Below, piece after piece: positions 16,722 to 26,346 of a stretch of DNA of 64,000 nucleotides. The position numbers and the translations under genes were made by a program. The stretch's first letter is position 1. Each line of letters begins with the position of its first letter. Under the pieces are notes generated by a model, which saw nothing but the letters and a program-made list of their open reading frames with translations, had not been told where the DNA came from and did no database searches. This DNA comes from Acetatifactor sp. (lineage in GTDB: Bacteria; Bacillota; Clostridia; Lachnospirales; Lachnospiraceae): NCBI GenBank assembly GCA_022511465.1, contig JAFLRM010000005.1:1-64000 (forward strand), written 5' to 3'.

Positions 16722-17203
16722 TCCACAACGTGATGCAGTTCATACCAAAAATAATAAAGCGATCCGGCCAACTTTCCTGCCGCCATAGCCAGCACTACCA
16801 GGCCAATCCCATGCCGGAAGGAGATACGCCTGGTAAAAATAGGAATACTGTCCAGCATTTCCGCAATGGCAAGGGCCAGACATCCGATGAACATGCCGCT
16901 GAATAATCCAATGATCACTTGGAATGCATATCCCAGCGCAAACCACAACTCCATGCCCTGGGGAAAGTACTTCTGAAGGAAGGCAGCCGCCTGGGCATAG
17001 GGAGTAAAGATGCTGAAATAAGCTCCCGCAAGCGTCCCAAAAATTACCATTTCCTCGTACAAAAACACTTTTTTTGCCGTATGTGTTTTTCCGGCAAAAC
17101 GGGGCACCAGCCCGACCGCCACCAGCACGGTAAAAACACCCGCGGCCGAAAGCAGTCCATAGCTTGCCCCTACGATCGCCAAAAACACTCTTCGCAATAT
17201 CAT
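16718..17203 (-). CDS. spoVAB: Stage V sporulation protein AB
   Basis: A 161-aa protein with five hydrophobic segments. It carries the SpoVAB landmarks LVPRFAGKTHTAKKVFLYEEMVIFG and the FSGMFIGCLALAIAEMLDSIP stretch. SpoVAB works with SpoVAA in dipicolinate uptake into spores. The start at 17203 (MILRRVF) is preferred because AGAGGAGA lies eight bases upstream; an in-frame ATG at 17227 lacks a good site. It is split from spoVAA by the symporter, spoVAC, and the queuosine pair. Confidence 0.85.
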   Translation of the reverse strand: MILRRVFLAIVGASYGLLSAAGVFTVLVAVGLVPRFAGKTHTAKKVFLYEEMVIFGTLAGAYFSIFTPYAQAAAFLQKYFPQGMELWFALGYAFQVIIGLFSGMFIGCLALAIAEMLDSIPIFTRRISFRHGIGLVVLAMAAGKLAGSLYYFWYELHHVVD

Positions 17204-17309
17204 ATTCCGATTCTCCTCTTTCCTCATGGTGACAGCCTTTGATCTACTGCTCCAAATAGTTTTGCCTGAATTTACCGAAATATGTATTGCAACTATTTTC
17301 TACGCTTTA

Positions 17310-18530
17310 TTATTCGTTCCAAAATTCCGTGAAACTGATGTTCAGATCCACATCCCCTTTAATTCCATTCACTCTGCCTGTGGAGCTGTACTGCCAAATG
17401 TCGTACGCATACGGATAATACATCTGGTCACTGTAAGAGGCAAACCACTTGCCATATCCCTCAAAAGTCTCAATATCGATCAACAGTGCCCCCATCTCCA
17501 TATTGTGGTAGATCATAGGCTTGTAACCCGCATTCTCAATGATCCGGCAGAACTGCAGTACCAGATTGGTGCGCTCCTCCACGGAGATCTGGTTCATACG
17601 CCCGGTGGCCTCGGCAGTCTTCTCCACGTCAATGACGATAGGGCCATCTATCTGATAGGGGGCAAGCTGCTCCAGAACAAGCGCCGCCTCCTCCTCAATC
17701 TCCTCCAAAGTGATAGCCTGTGTGAACACATAGACACCCACATGGATCCCCGCCGCACTGGCTCCCTCTATATTCTGCTTATAGTACGAATCCTCCGCCA
17801 GTGCACCACTTTTGTAGCCGCGATAAACCGTTCGGATCAGGGCAAACTCCACACCGTCCTCTGCCACCTTCTGCCAGTTGATCGCACCCTGATGATGGGA
17901 AACATCAATTCCCTTGTGGGAGATTACCTGTTCATTCTCAAGATACTGGTATTCTCCACTTTCCAGAATCTGCAGATTCTCCTGAACATAGTTGTTGTGT
18001 TCTAAATCTTCCCTGATGGGCACGAAATGGAATGTACCATTGCTCACAAGCACCAGTTCATTTGGATAATAGGGGCGCAAGGTCTCCACCATGGTGCCGC
18101 CCTCCTCCAGACGGGTTCGAATTCCTCCCAGAATCTCATCTTCTTTCGCTTGTACTGCCAGCGCCTGGGCTTCTTCCGCCTTCAGACTGGCTGCCTGAAG
18201 CTGTGCGTCCAGCTCCTCCTGCGTGTAGCGATATGTCCCGTCGGTTTGTATGTCTCCGGCCTGTAGGTCTCCGACCTGCGTCTCCACATTCTGATTCACC
18301 GCCATCTCTGCGGTGCTCTTGTTGATCGCCTCGTCAATCCACGCATACAAGGCAATGCCCAACGTAGTCACCAGGACCAACACTACGGAACACACCAGAG
18401 TGGTCAAGACAGTCTGCCCCGCACCCTTTTTCTTCCTGCTCAGTCTATCCTCCTCCCGACGCTTCAAATAGGAGGTTTCCTCCGCATTTCCTTTTCCGTT
18501 TGTCCCCTCACTCTTCCAATCGTTATTCAT
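17310..18530 (-). CDS. GH25 lysozyme-like protein, membrane-anchored
   Basis: A 406-aa protein. Residues 1-35 are polar, a single transmembrane helix follows (VLTTLVCSVVLVLVTTLGIALYAW is within it), then a linker with a short coiled-coil-like stretch rich in Gln, Ala and Glu. The C-terminal 200 residues form a GH25 domain: KGIDVSHHQGAINWQKV, FALIRTVYRG, GPIVIDVEKT with the catalytic Asp-Glu pair, and the terminal YDIWQYSSTGRVNGIKGDVD. It would cleave the muramic acid side of peptidoglycan outside the membrane. It lies directly downstream of sigF, which suggests a role in engulfment or spore cortex remodelling; that is inference. Confidence 0.85.
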   Translation of the reverse strand: MNNDWKSEGTNGKGNAEETSYLKRREEDRLSRKKKGAGQTVLTTLVCSVVLVLVTTLGIALYAWIDEAINKSTAEMAVNQNVETQVGDLQAGDIQTDGTYRYTQEELDAQLQAASLKAEEAQALAVQAKEDEILGGIRTRLEEGGTMVETLRPYYPNELVLVSNGTFHFVPIREDLEHNNYVQENLQILESGEYQYLENEQVISHKGIDVSHHQGAINWQKVAEDGVEFALIRTVYRGYKSGALAEDSYYKQNIEGASAAGIHVGVYVFTQAITLEEIEEEAALVLEQLAPYQIDGPIVIDVEKTAEATGRMNQISVEERTNLVLQFCRIIENAGYKPMIYHNMEMGALLIDIETFEGYGKWFASYSDQMYYPYAYDIWQYSSTGRVNGIKGDVDLNISFTEFWNE

Positions 18531-18654
18531 ACGCTCTCCTATCCGTATATGATCACAATATTTTCTTTTTCCATTGTATAGGAAAAGCGTACGGAAAAAA
18601 AGTCTATTTTTTCTTTTTTATAATTTTTTAAGTTTGTTAGAAAATTGTGGGAAA

Positions 18655-19425
18655 TCAAGTAATGGTTGCCTGCTCCCGCAATCTTAAAAGGATCTTCTTC
18701 TCAAGCCGGCTCACCTGCACCTGGCTGATCCCCATCATGGAGGCGATCTCCACCTGTGTCTTGTTCTGAAAATAGCGCATGTAGATCAACTCCCTTTCGC
18801 TGCTTTCCAGACTGTCCAAAAGTTGGGACAAAAGCATGTGATCCAGAAGTTTCTCCTTTTCCCGATCTGCACAGTCGCCCGCGCCTTTTATGCGGCTTCC
18901 CACGCAGCCATTCTCCCCTTGTACCACCCTATCCACCAGATACATCTCACTGCCATCCTCCTGATAGACTGCGCTGTACAAGGACTCCACTTCTATGGAG
19001 GCCTCCATGGCCAGTACAATGTCCTCCTCGGAGAGCTTTGTTTCTCCGGCAATCTCCTGAAGAGTCGGCTCTCGCTCCAAAGTAAGCTGCAGCTTCTGCC
19101 TGGCCATCTTCACTTTAACCCCATTTTCCTTGATCGTTCGTGACACCTTGACCATGCCGTCATCCCGAAGAAACCTTTTGATCTCCCCGGTGATCATAGG
19201 CACCGCGTAGGTGGAAAATTTCAGTCCCAGCGTCAGATCAAATTTGTCAATAGCTTTGATCAGACCGATGGTGCCTATCTGAAACAGATCCTCCAGATCA
19301 TATCCCCGGCCGGTAAATCTTCGTACGATGTGATGCACCAGTCCTAAATTTTTCTCGATCAGTACCTCTCTTGCTTTCTTATCTCCCGTTTGTGACCTTG
19401 CGATCAGTACTGACACCTCATCCAT
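18655..19425 (-). CDS. sigF: RNA polymerase sporulation sigma factor SigF
   Basis: A 256-aa sigma-70-type factor, the forespore-specific sigma-F. Region 2 is visible in DLEDLFQIGTIGLIKAIDKFD and LKFSTYAVPMITGEIKRFLRD, region 3 in PTLQEIAGETKLSEEDIVLA, and region 4 in the C-terminal helix-turn-helix TQVEIASMMGISQVQVSRLEKK. It follows spoIIAB by three bases, the classic spoIIA operon order. An extra stretch of about 15 residues with two cysteines (between GENG and EKEKLLDHM) precedes region 4. Confidence 0.95.
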   Translation of the reverse strand: MDEVSVLIARSQTGDKKAREVLIEKNLGLVHHIVRRFTGRGYDLEDLFQIGTIGLIKAIDKFDLTLGLKFSTYAVPMITGEIKRFLRDDGMVKVSRTIKENGVKVKMARQKLQLTLEREPTLQEIAGETKLSEEDIVLAMEASIEVESLYSAVYQEDGSEMYLVDRVVQGENGCVGSRIKGAGDCADREKEKLLDHMLLSQLLDSLESSERELIYMRYFQNKTQVEIASMMGISQVQVSRLEKKILLRLREQATIT

Positions 19426-19428
19426 ACG

Positions 19429-19938
19429 CTACTCCTCGCTGTCGATCCATGCTCCGGTGTCCATCTTCTTTTTCATGCGGACGATCGTTCCCCGCCCGGG
19501 CATGCTCTCCACCTCCAGATCGTCCATGAAAGCCTCCATGAAAGCAAAACCCATACCGGATCTCTCTAACTCGGGCTTTGTGGTGAAAAGCGGCTCCATG
19601 GCCTTGTCGACATTGTCAATCCCCTTTCCCTCGTCGGACACCTCAATATGTAGAATGCCACCCTCCAATGTGCAATGCACCCGCACCTTTCCCGGATGCA
19701 CCACCAAATAGGCAGGTTTCGACTCCCCATGGCGCCCGTAACCGTAAAAGTTCTCATAGCCGTGAATGATGGCGTTAGTCACGGCCTCGGAAACGGCCGT
19801 CTTGATATCCGAAATCTCCTCCAACGTGGGATTTAAGTGCGACACAAAAGCCGCCACCGCCACCCTGGCAAAGCTCTCATTACTGGAGACTGCGTCAAAA
19901 AGAATCTCCATCTCGTTCTTTTCCTGTTCTGTCATCAT
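19429..19938 (-). CDS. spoIIAB: Anti-sigma F factor SpoIIAB
   Basis: A 169-aa GHKL-fold serine kinase that binds and holds SigF and phosphorylates SpoIIAA. The N box is AVSEAVTNAIIHGY, G1 is SDEGKGIDN, and G2 is ERSGMGFAFMEAFMDDL. The start is placed at the ATG-ATG pair at 19938, which has GAGGAAAG upstream; a longer frame begins at 19971. It is slightly longer than the usual 145 or so residues. The gene ends three bases before sigF. Confidence 0.93.
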   Translation of the reverse strand: MMTEQEKNEMEILFDAVSSNESFARVAVAAFVSHLNPTLEEISDIKTAVSEAVTNAIIHGYENFYGYGRHGESKPAYLVVHPGKVRVHCTLEGGILHIEVSDEGKGIDNVDKAMEPLFTTKPELERSGMGFAFMEAFMDDLEVESMPGRGTIVRMKKKMDTGAWIDSEE

Positions 19939-19982
19939 AGCTTTCCTCATTTCCGTGCATCTCTTTAGCACTTTTTGTTGTT

Positions 19983-20288
19983 TTATTCCACCACTTCCAC
20001 AATCTTAGATATCCCGGACAAATTTAGTATGCGGTGGATCTGCCTGTCCACATGAATGGCATACACTCTCCCACCGAAGCAGGAAATCTTCTTGTAGCGT
20101 CCCATAATGATGCCGATCCCGGAGGAATCCATAAACTTTGTGTCCTCAAAGTCAAACACCACATGCTGCACCTGATCCTGCAAGAGCAGCCGATCAGCAT
20201 TTGCACTGATATAGGCGGCTCTGTGGTGATCCACCTCCTCCGGAAGCCTGACCATCAGGCAGTTGTCAATAATCTGAAATTCTTCCAT
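19983..20288 (-). CDS. spoIIAA: Anti-sigma F factor antagonist SpoIIAA
   Basis: A 101-aa STAS-domain protein. It carries the FMDSSGIGIIMGRYKK segment with the phosphorylated serine in DSSG. In its unphosphorylated form it releases SigF from SpoIIAB. First gene of the spoIIA operon; AGGAGAGGAGG precedes the ATG. I could not find a convincing sigma-H promoter in the 40 bp between the start and the upstream terminator. Confidence 0.93.
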   Translation of the reverse strand: MEEFQIIDNCLMVRLPEEVDHHRAAYISANADRLLLQDQVQHVVFDFEDTKFMDSSGIGIIMGRYKKISCFGGRVYAIHVDRQIHRILNLSGISKIVEVVE

Positions 20289-20331
20289 AGTTTTCCTCCT
20301 CTCCTAACTCATCTTTAACCCCCGAATAAAC

Positions 20332-20364
20332 AGAGACTCAAAACGCTCTGCGTTTTGAGTCTCT
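20332..20364. terminator. Perfect 15-bp hairpin terminator between the TPR gene and spoIIAA
   Basis: AGAGACTCAAAACGC and its exact complement flank a 3-nt loop. On the minus strand it follows the TPR gene and isolates spoIIAA; the 3' side is GTTTATT, so the T-run is modest. Confidence 0.7.
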
Positions 20365-20385
20365 TCTTTCGTATCTCTGTCCAAA

Positions 20386-21801
20386 TTACTGGCTGCCTGC
20401 CATGTCATTCTTAAATTCTTGTGATCGCTTCGCTCTGTCCGTGTTCGGAAAACGCTCGATCAAATCGTCGTAAACTAAGTTGGCATTATTGAAGTCGCCC
20501 AGTCTGTGGTAAGATCTAGCCAGATAGAAAAGGGCATCCACATTATCATTATTGTAGAACACAGCTTTGGTAAACTGTTCCAGCGCTGCCTCATAATCTG
20601 CCTCATTATAATAAAGTCGGTATCCCTCATTATAGTAGTCTTTCGCCAACCCCGGCCCAATGATCCCCAGAAGCGTGTTATATAATCTCTGGAAAGACTC
20701 CGGCATCTCCTCGATCACAACACTGTCGGCAATGCTCTCCAGATTAGTCGCCGCCTGATCGACATCTTCCGTATCCAGATAGGCTGCTGCTGCCGCCAGA
20801 AGATTGTCCATGCTGCTCAGGGTTCCATCGGTGCCGGCGTAGTTCTCAAGTTCCTGCGTCTTTTCGTCCAGCTCTGCCTGCAAGCTGTTCACCTGTCCCT
20901 CCAGATCCTGAATCTCCAGCGTTTTGGCATCCAACTGCTCACCCAGATCTCTGCGTATCTGATCGCTCTCGCTCCGAATGCTGGCCACTCTGGAGGGCAC
21001 CACCAGAAAATACATGGCCGCCAGACCGATCACCAGACCGATTCCGATATTCACCAGCGTGGACACACCGCCGCCTTTTTGCTCTCTCACATTCAGCGGT
21101 TGGATGATCACCTCGTTGTCACTTTGATAGCGCAGGGTGTTATCCTTTTTGCGCTTCGCCGCCGGCTGCTTTGCATTCTCGTCCGGTGCAAGCATCAATT
21201 CCACTTCTTTCAGGTAGCGGAGAGTCAGTGTGTTGTTTCTGTCAATATCCACACACTTTTGCAGTTCTTTCCTGGCACGCTCCCACTGCTCGCTGTCCAT
21301 GTACAAAAGCGCCAGAAGCTGATGCGCCTGTACAAACTTTGGGTTCAAGGACAACACCTTTTTCAGCTGAATGATCGCCAGATCCTTGCTGTCCTGTATA
21401 CAATATGCATATGCCTGATTGTACTTCTTGATCGTCTGGTTGATGGAATCCAGGCGGGAAGCGTTGGATTGTATCATACTGATATAATCATCCGCTATAT
21501 TTTTATCAGGGCGAAGATTCTTGCTGATAACCCACTCACTCAGGGCGGCAACAGCCTCCCCCGTCTCAAAATAGATCAGTCCCAGGAGGTTCCTCGCATC
21601 GATATTGTTCTTGTTAAATTTCAAACTTTGCCGCAGACTGTTGATCGCACCCGACAGATCCCTCACACCGGCCTTCTCCAGACCGTCATTATAGAATCGG
21701 TTGGAGACATACATGATCTTCTTGTAGAGAGATACATCTGCCCCGCAGGCGGTACAAAAGTCATGTTCTGATAGCTGGCAGCCGCAATGATAGCAAAACA
21801 T
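20386..21801 (-). CDS. TPR-repeat membrane protein with N-terminal zinc ribbon
   Basis: A 471-aa protein. Residues 1-20 form a zinc-ribbon (CYHCGCQL...CTACGAD). TPR repeats follow to about residue 200, then a positively charged linker. A single transmembrane helix (VNIGIGLVIGLAAMYFLVV) comes next, then a coiled coil of about 60 residues (Glu/Leu/Gln-rich) and a second TPR set at the C-terminus (YYNEADYEAALEQFTKAVFY). This architecture points to a scaffold with domains on both sides of the membrane. It is transcribed with the 50-aa ORF and folC. The function is not known to me. Confidence 0.8.
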   Translation of the reverse strand: MFCYHCGCQLSEHDFCTACGADVSLYKKIMYVSNRFYNDGLEKAGVRDLSGAINSLRQSLKFNKNNIDARNLLGLIYFETGEAVAALSEWVISKNLRPDKNIADDYISMIQSNASRLDSINQTIKKYNQAYAYCIQDSKDLAIIQLKKVLSLNPKFVQAHQLLALLYMDSEQWERARKELQKCVDIDRNNTLTLRYLKEVELMLAPDENAKQPAAKRKKDNTLRYQSDNEVIIQPLNVREQKGGGVSTLVNIGIGLVIGLAAMYFLVVPSRVASIRSESDQIRRDLGEQLDAKTLEIQDLEGQVNSLQAELDEKTQELENYAGTDGTLSSMDNLLAAAAAYLDTEDVDQAATNLESIADSVVIEEMPESFQRLYNTLLGIIGPGLAKDYYNEGYRLYYNEADYEAALEQFTKAVFYNNDNVDALFYLARSYHRLGDFNNANLVYDDLIERFPNTDRAKRSQEFKNDMAGSQ

Positions 21802-21813
21802 ACCTTTCCCCTC

Positions 21814-21966
21814 CTAATTGGCGCTCTCTTGTTCTTCCGATTCCTTTATCATCTTCACCAGAAGATCCGCCATATCCGTCAGATCCTGATTGTAGATCGC
21901 TTCCTCTGCATCCTCCACCTCAAGGCTGGGATGAAATTTCTTCAGTTCCTCTTCAAAATTGATCAT
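21814..21966 (-). CDS. Small acidic protein, 50 aa, unknown
   Basis: A short ORF between folC and the TPR gene that reads MINFEEELKK...EEQESAN, rich in Glu, Asp and Lys and predicted largely helical. AAAGGAG lies nine bases upstream of the ATG, and the stop codon is followed at once by GAGGGGAAAGG, the ribosome-binding site of the TPR gene. The start overlaps the end of folC by 14 bases in another frame. Such tight packing and good signals argue that it is real. Confidence 0.6.
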   Translation of the reverse strand: MINFEEELKKFHPSLEVEDAEEAIYNQDLTDMADLLVKMIKESEEQESAN

Positions 21967-23269
21967 TCAAAAACTCCTTTATCTCACCAACCAGATACAG
22001 GCTCCCCACCACATAGAGGCGCTCACCCGACATCTGTTCCTCGCGCAGCGCGAGGAAGCCCTCCTCCGCACTGTCATACATTGTATAATTACATTCTGGA
22101 TATCGTACAAAGGCACTTTCAAGCTGCTTCAATGACGCCGTCCTGCCGCTTTTCAGCGGTACAACAGCAATCCCCGCAAATAACCCGGACAACACAAGCT
22201 GCTCTGTCATACGCATATAGTTCTTGTCTGACACCGCCCCAAAGAGCAGAAGTCTCTTGCCATCCACTCCGTCCTGACGTACCGTGTCCAAAAAAGCACG
22301 GATGCCGTCCTCATTGTGAGCGCCGTCCACATACACCTCTGGAAAGACTTCCTCCATCCTCCCCTGCCAACGGCATTTGAAGATCCCGTCCACAATATGA
22401 CGGACAGGGATCGCATCTCCCATTAACACCTCTGCGGCACGCACCGCCAGCGATGCGTTCTCCATCTGATAGTGAGCAACGGTATTCAGACGTAGTCTAA
22501 TATAACCATAATACCTAGTATGCAGGGAAAAATCAATCATTTTATTTTTTAATTCTGAGAATGTGTAGTCGTTTTTCGACACAGGATACATTTTTATGCC
22601 AAGTTCTTCCCCTTTTCGCAGAAACACCCGACTAGTTTCCACCTCCACGTCTGCGTACACAAGGGGAACTCCCTCCTGCAGGATCCCCGCCTTTTCTCCG
22701 GCGATCTGCTCCACCGTATGCCCTAAGTACTCCACATGATCCAATCCGATCCTGGTGATCACGCAGAGCGCCTTAACACCCACAGCATTGGTGGCATCCA
22801 GTCTCCCGCCAAGACCGGTCTCCAAAATACAATAGTCCGGCACTGCTTCTGCAAAAAGCAACATCGCCATAAAGAAAAGATACTCAAAAAAGGTGGGATG
22901 ATACCCTTCTCCCCTTTCCAGTGCCTCCCAGTTCAAACTGTCATATATCTGCAAAAACGCTTCAAGAAAGGGCTCTTTATCCACCATCCGGCCTCTGATC
23001 AGAAACCGCTCCCTGATATCCACCAGATGGGGCGATGTAAATACACAAACGCTTTTTCCCGCCTCCTCCAAAATAGAGCGCAAATAGGCACAAACAGAGC
23101 CCTTTCCGTTTGTGCCGGCTACATGGATCGTGTAAAGTTTCCGGTCAGGATCCCCCAGTGTATGCAGATACGCCTTGGTTTCCTCCAGCGTATGCTTCGA
23201 GGTAAACTTTGGGATATCGTTCAGGTAGTCCACGGCCTCCTCAAATGTCGCGATCTCCCGCTTTTCCAT
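21953..23269 (-). CDS. folC: Folylpolyglutamate synthase / dihydrofolate synthase
   Basis: A 438-aa Mur-ligase-family enzyme that adds glutamate to dihydropteroate or to folate. It has the P-loop HVAGTNGKGSVCAYL, the family landmark FTSPHLVDIRERFLI with the substrate loop, TGLGGRLDATN, and the C-terminal domain with DGAHNEDG. Length is normal. The start is the ATG after AGGAAGG. Confidence 0.95.
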   Translation of the reverse strand: MEKREIATFEEAVDYLNDIPKFTSKHTLEETKAYLHTLGDPDRKLYTIHVAGTNGKGSVCAYLRSILEEAGKSVCVFTSPHLVDIRERFLIRGRMVDKEPFLEAFLQIYDSLNWEALERGEGYHPTFFEYLFFMAMLLFAEAVPDYCILETGLGGRLDATNAVGVKALCVITRIGLDHVEYLGHTVEQIAGEKAGILQEGVPLVYADVEVETSRVFLRKGEELGIKMYPVSKNDYTFSELKNKMIDFSLHTRYYGYIRLRLNTVAHYQMENASLAVRAAEVLMGDAIPVRHIVDGIFKCRWQGRMEEVFPEVYVDGAHNEDGIRAFLDTVRQDGVDGKRLLLFGAVSDKNYMRMTEQLVLSGLFAGIAVVPLKSGRTASLKQLESAFVRYPECNYTMYDSAEEGFLALREEQMSGERLYVVGSLYLVGEIKEFLNDQF

Positions 23270-23293
23270 GTGTGAGCCTTCCTATTATCATAG

Positions 23294-23316
23294 GGGGCGC
23301 CTTGAAGGAACGCCCC
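23294..23316. other. Short GC-rich hairpin between valS and folC
   Basis: GGGGCG pairs with CGCCCC, with an inner CCTT/AAGG extension. On the minus strand it follows the valS stop without a T-run and precedes the folC ribosome-binding site, so it is a weak terminator or processing element. Confidence 0.4.
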
Positions 23317-23333
23317 TTTGTCATTCTTATTTC

Positions 23334-26012
23334 TCATTTTAATTGGGCAAGTCTTGTCTTCACCTGCTCCATCATCTGCTCGTACTTTGCCAGTTTCTCT
23401 TTCTCCTCATTGATCTTGGCCTCCGGTGCCTTGGACAGGAAACGCTCGTTGGAAAGCATGCCGTTCACGCGGGCAAGCTCACCCTCCAGACGCTTCTGCT
23501 CCTTGGTCAGACGGTCAATTTCCTGCGCAATATCCACCAGCTCCGCAAAGGGAATGTAGAGAGTTGCACCGGGGATCACCACAGAAACCGCATCCTGAGC
23601 AATTCCGGCCTTGTTCTTCTGCATAGTTACATCGCTGGCATAGGCCAGAGTTGCAAAAAATAGCTTGCCTTCCGTGAAAGTGTTTAGGATGTCCTCATCC
23701 TCGCTGACCACATAGACGCTCGCCTTGCGGCTTGGGGCCACATTCATCTCTGCGCGCACATTGCGGATGCCGCGGACAGCCTCCTTGATGATCTCAATGT
23801 CCTTCTCCTCCTTGGAGAAGCTTCGCTTCTCTGTGTATACCGGCCAGCTGCTGACCATAATGGAGTCCTCCTCACTCTGGAGAGTACAGAAGATTTCCTC
23901 CGTGATAAAGGGCATGTAGGGGTGCAACAGCTTCAGCGCATCGATCAACACGGTCCTGAGCGTCCACAGAGCAGCGTTCTGGCTTGCAGCATCGACGGAG
24001 TTGTACAGTCTGGGCTTCACCATCTCAATATACCAGTCGCAGAACTCGTCCCAGATGAAGTCGTACACTTTCTGTACTGCGATACCCAGTTCAAAATGCT
24101 CCATATTGTCGGTGACATCTTTCACCAGAGTGTTCAGCTTAGACAGTATCCACTTATCCACCGGCTCAAACTCACCTGTGGCGGGAGTTGCGACTTCCCT
24201 CCCATTTTTTTCCAGTGCCTGCTCCATATTCATCATGATGAAGCGGGAAGCGTTCCACACTTTGTTGGCAAAGTTGCGGCTGTTCTCCACCCTCTCATAA
24301 TAGAAACGCATATCGTTCCCAGGTGCGTTTCCGGTGATCAAGGTCAGGCGCAGCGCATCTGCACCGTACTGGTCAATGATCTCCAGGGGATCAATACCAT
24401 TGCCAAGGGACTTGGACATCTTGCGTCCTTGGCTGTCTCGCACCAATCCGTGGAATAACACGGTTTTGAAAGGCTTCTCTCCCATCTGCTCATAGCCGGA
24501 GAAGATCATGCGGATCACCCAGAAGAAAATAATATCGTAGCCGGTCACCAGCACATCCGTGGGATAGAAATACTTCAGATCCTCCGTCTGCTCCGGCCAG
24601 CCCAACGTCTCAAAGGGCCACAGGGCGGAGGAAAACCAGGTGTCCAGCGTGTCGGGATCCTGTGTGAAGTGCGTTCCCCCGCATTTGGGACATGTTGTTG
24701 GCGCCTCTTTGGCAACTACCACTTCCTTACAGTCGTCACAGTAGTAAGCGGGAATGCGGTGTCCCCACCACAGCTGACGGCTGATACACCAGTCGCGGAT
24801 ATTGTCCGTCCAGTTGAAGTAGGTCTTCTCCATGCGCTCAGGGATCAGCTTGATATCGTCATTCTTTACAGCCTCCCTGGCAGGCTTGATCAGTTCCTCC
24901 ATCCGCACAAACCACTGCTCCTTCACAAGCGGCTCAATGGTGGTCTTGCAGCGGTCATGGGTGCCAACGTTGTGGGCGTGATCCTCGATCTTTACCAGAA
25001 GGCCTTCCTTCTCCAGTTCTTCCACAATGGCCTTTCTGGCCTCGTATCGATCCATTCCCACATATTTTCCACCGTTCTCGTTGATGGTGGCGTCGTCGTT
25101 CATAATGTTGATAATGGGCAGATCATGGCGCTTGCCCACCTCAAAGTCGTTAGGGTCATGGGCAGGAGTGATCTTCACCACACCGGTGCCAAACTCTCTG
25201 TCCACATAGGTGTCCGTCACAATGGGAATCTCCCGGTTCATGATGGGCAGCATCACTTTCCTGCCGATCAGATGCTGATATCTCTCATCCTCAGGATGGA
25301 TCGCCACCGCGGTATCTCCCAGCATGGTCTCCGGACGAGTAGTGGCAAAGGTCAGAAACTCCGTGGTGCTGGGCTTGCCGTCCTCGCCGATCAGAGGATA
25401 TTTGATGTGCCAGAAGTGTCCGGCCTGCTCCTGATATTCCACCTCTGCGTCGGAGATGGAGGTATTGCACACAGGGCACCAGTTGATGATGCGGGCCCCC
25501 TTATAGATATAGCCTTTCTCGTGCATCTTCACAAACACTTCAGTGACAGCCTTGTTGCAGCCCTCGTCCATGGTGAAACGCTCTCTGTCCCAGTCGCAGG
25601 AGGAACCCAGCTTCTTAAGCTGTGAAATGATACGTCCGCCATACTCCTTCTTCCAATCCCAGGCTCTCTCCAGAAACTTTTCGCGACCAAGCTCCCGCTT
25701 GTCGATGCCCTCCTCCTTCAGCTTCTCGATGATCCTGACCTCAGTGGCAATGCTGGCATGATCCGTGCCGGGCTGCCACAGAGCGTTGTAGCCCTGCATG
25801 CGCTTGAAGCGGATCAGGATATCCTGCATGGTGTTATCCAGCGCATGTCCCATGTGCAGCTGTCCCGTGATATTGGGAGGAGGGATCACAATGGTGAAGG
25901 GGGTTTTAGAGTGATCCACCTCCGCATGAAAATATTTCTTATCCAGCCATTTCTGATACAATCTGTCCTCTATGCCCTTGGGGTCGTAGGTCTTTGCCAA
26001 TTCCTTGTTCAT
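23334..26012 (-). CDS. valS: Valyl-tRNA synthetase
   Basis: An 892-aa class I aminoacyl-tRNA synthetase that charges tRNA-Val. It has the HIGH-type motif in [10 protein letters not shown], a long editing (CP1) domain, KMSKS in [10 protein letters not shown], the anticodon-binding domain, and a C-terminal coiled coil ([20 protein letters not shown]). The true start is at 26012 ([13 protein letters not shown]), after AAAGGAGC; the open frame upstream of it runs through the T-box leader and should not be included. Confidence 0.95.
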   Translation of the reverse strand: MNKELAKTYDPKGIEDRLYQKWLDKKYFHAEVDHSKTPFTIVIPPPNITGQLHMGHALDNTMQDILIRFKRMQGYNALWQPGTDHASIATEVRIIEKLKEEGIDKRELGREKFLERAWDWKKEYGGRIISQLKKLGSSCDWDRERFTMDEGCNKAVTEVFVKMHEKGYIYKGARIINWCPVCNTSISDAEVEYQEQAGHFWHIKYPLIGEDGKPSTTEFLTFATTRPETMLGDTAVAIHPEDERYQHLIGRKVMLPIMNREIPIVTDTYVDREFGTGVVKITPAHDPNDFEVGKRHDLPIINIMNDDATINENGGKYVGMDRYEARKAIVEELEKEGLLVKIEDHAHNVGTHDRCKTTIEPLVKEQWFVRMEELIKPAREAVKNDDIKLIPERMEKTYFNWTDNIRDWCISRQLWWGHRIPAYYCDDCKEVVVAKEAPTTCPKCGGTHFTQDPDTLDTWFSSALWPFETLGWPEQTEDLKYFYPTDVLVTGYDIIFFWVIRMIFSGYEQMGEKPFKTVLFHGLVRDSQGRKMSKSLGNGIDPLEIIDQYGADALRLTLITGNAPGNDMRFYYERVENSRNFANKVWNASRFIMMNMEQALEKNGREVATPATGEFEPVDKWILSKLNTLVKDVTDNMEHFELGIAVQKVYDFIWDEFCDWYIEMVKPRLYNSVDAASQNAALWTLRTVLIDALKLLHPYMPFITEEIFCTLQSEEDSIMVSSWPVYTEKRSFSKEEKDIEIIKEAVRGIRNVRAEMNVAPSRKASVYVVSEDEDILNTFTEGKLFFATLAYASDVTMQKNKAGIAQDAVSVVIPGATLYIPFAELVDIAQEIDRLTKEQKRLEGELARVNGMLSNERFLSKAPEAKINEEKEKLAKYEQMMEQVKTRLAQLK

Positions 26013-26034
26013 AAAGTGCTCCTTTCCAGTCATT

Positions 26035-26325
26035 AAAAAAACCCTCTGCGGAATATTTTCCGCAAAGGGCGTCATAAACGCGGTACCACCTTTGTTCACA
26101 GCCTGCGCTGCCTCATTCTGACCCGATAACGGTGATCCTCCGGGAAGGCTTACCTGTCCAAACAACATGTTAAGACTATTCAGCCGTCCGGCTCGGAAGC
26201 TACCTTCCACAGTTCTCCCTAAGAACACCTCTCAGCAATCGACGTTCCTCTCTGGTAGGGTCCGCTTGTGTACTCCTCTTCGTCACAGCCTTTTCACTGA
26301 TAATTATAGTAGTATACTGCACCTG
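26035..26325 (-). promoter_or_regulatory. T-box riboswitch of valS
   Basis: The minus-strand leader contains the conserved T-box AAAGGTGGTACCGCG (26079-26093), followed by a terminator with a 12-bp stem and T7 (26035-26069). The 5' part has the Stem I landmarks AGAGAGG and TTGCTGAGAGGTG. Uncharged tRNA-Val should stabilize the antiterminator and allow valS transcription. The specifier codon cannot be fixed with certainty: GTA at 26201-26203 or GTG at 26208-26210 are candidates. A TTGACA element and TATAAT lie upstream at about 26305-26335. Confidence 0.9.
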
Positions 26326-26346
26326 TTTTTGTCAAGGGAATTTTCC

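Noticed and set aside
26013..26228. 72-residue N-terminal extension of valS
   Set aside because: This open frame coincides with the T-box leader, including its terminator; the start at 26012 has a good ribosome-binding site and matches the family length.
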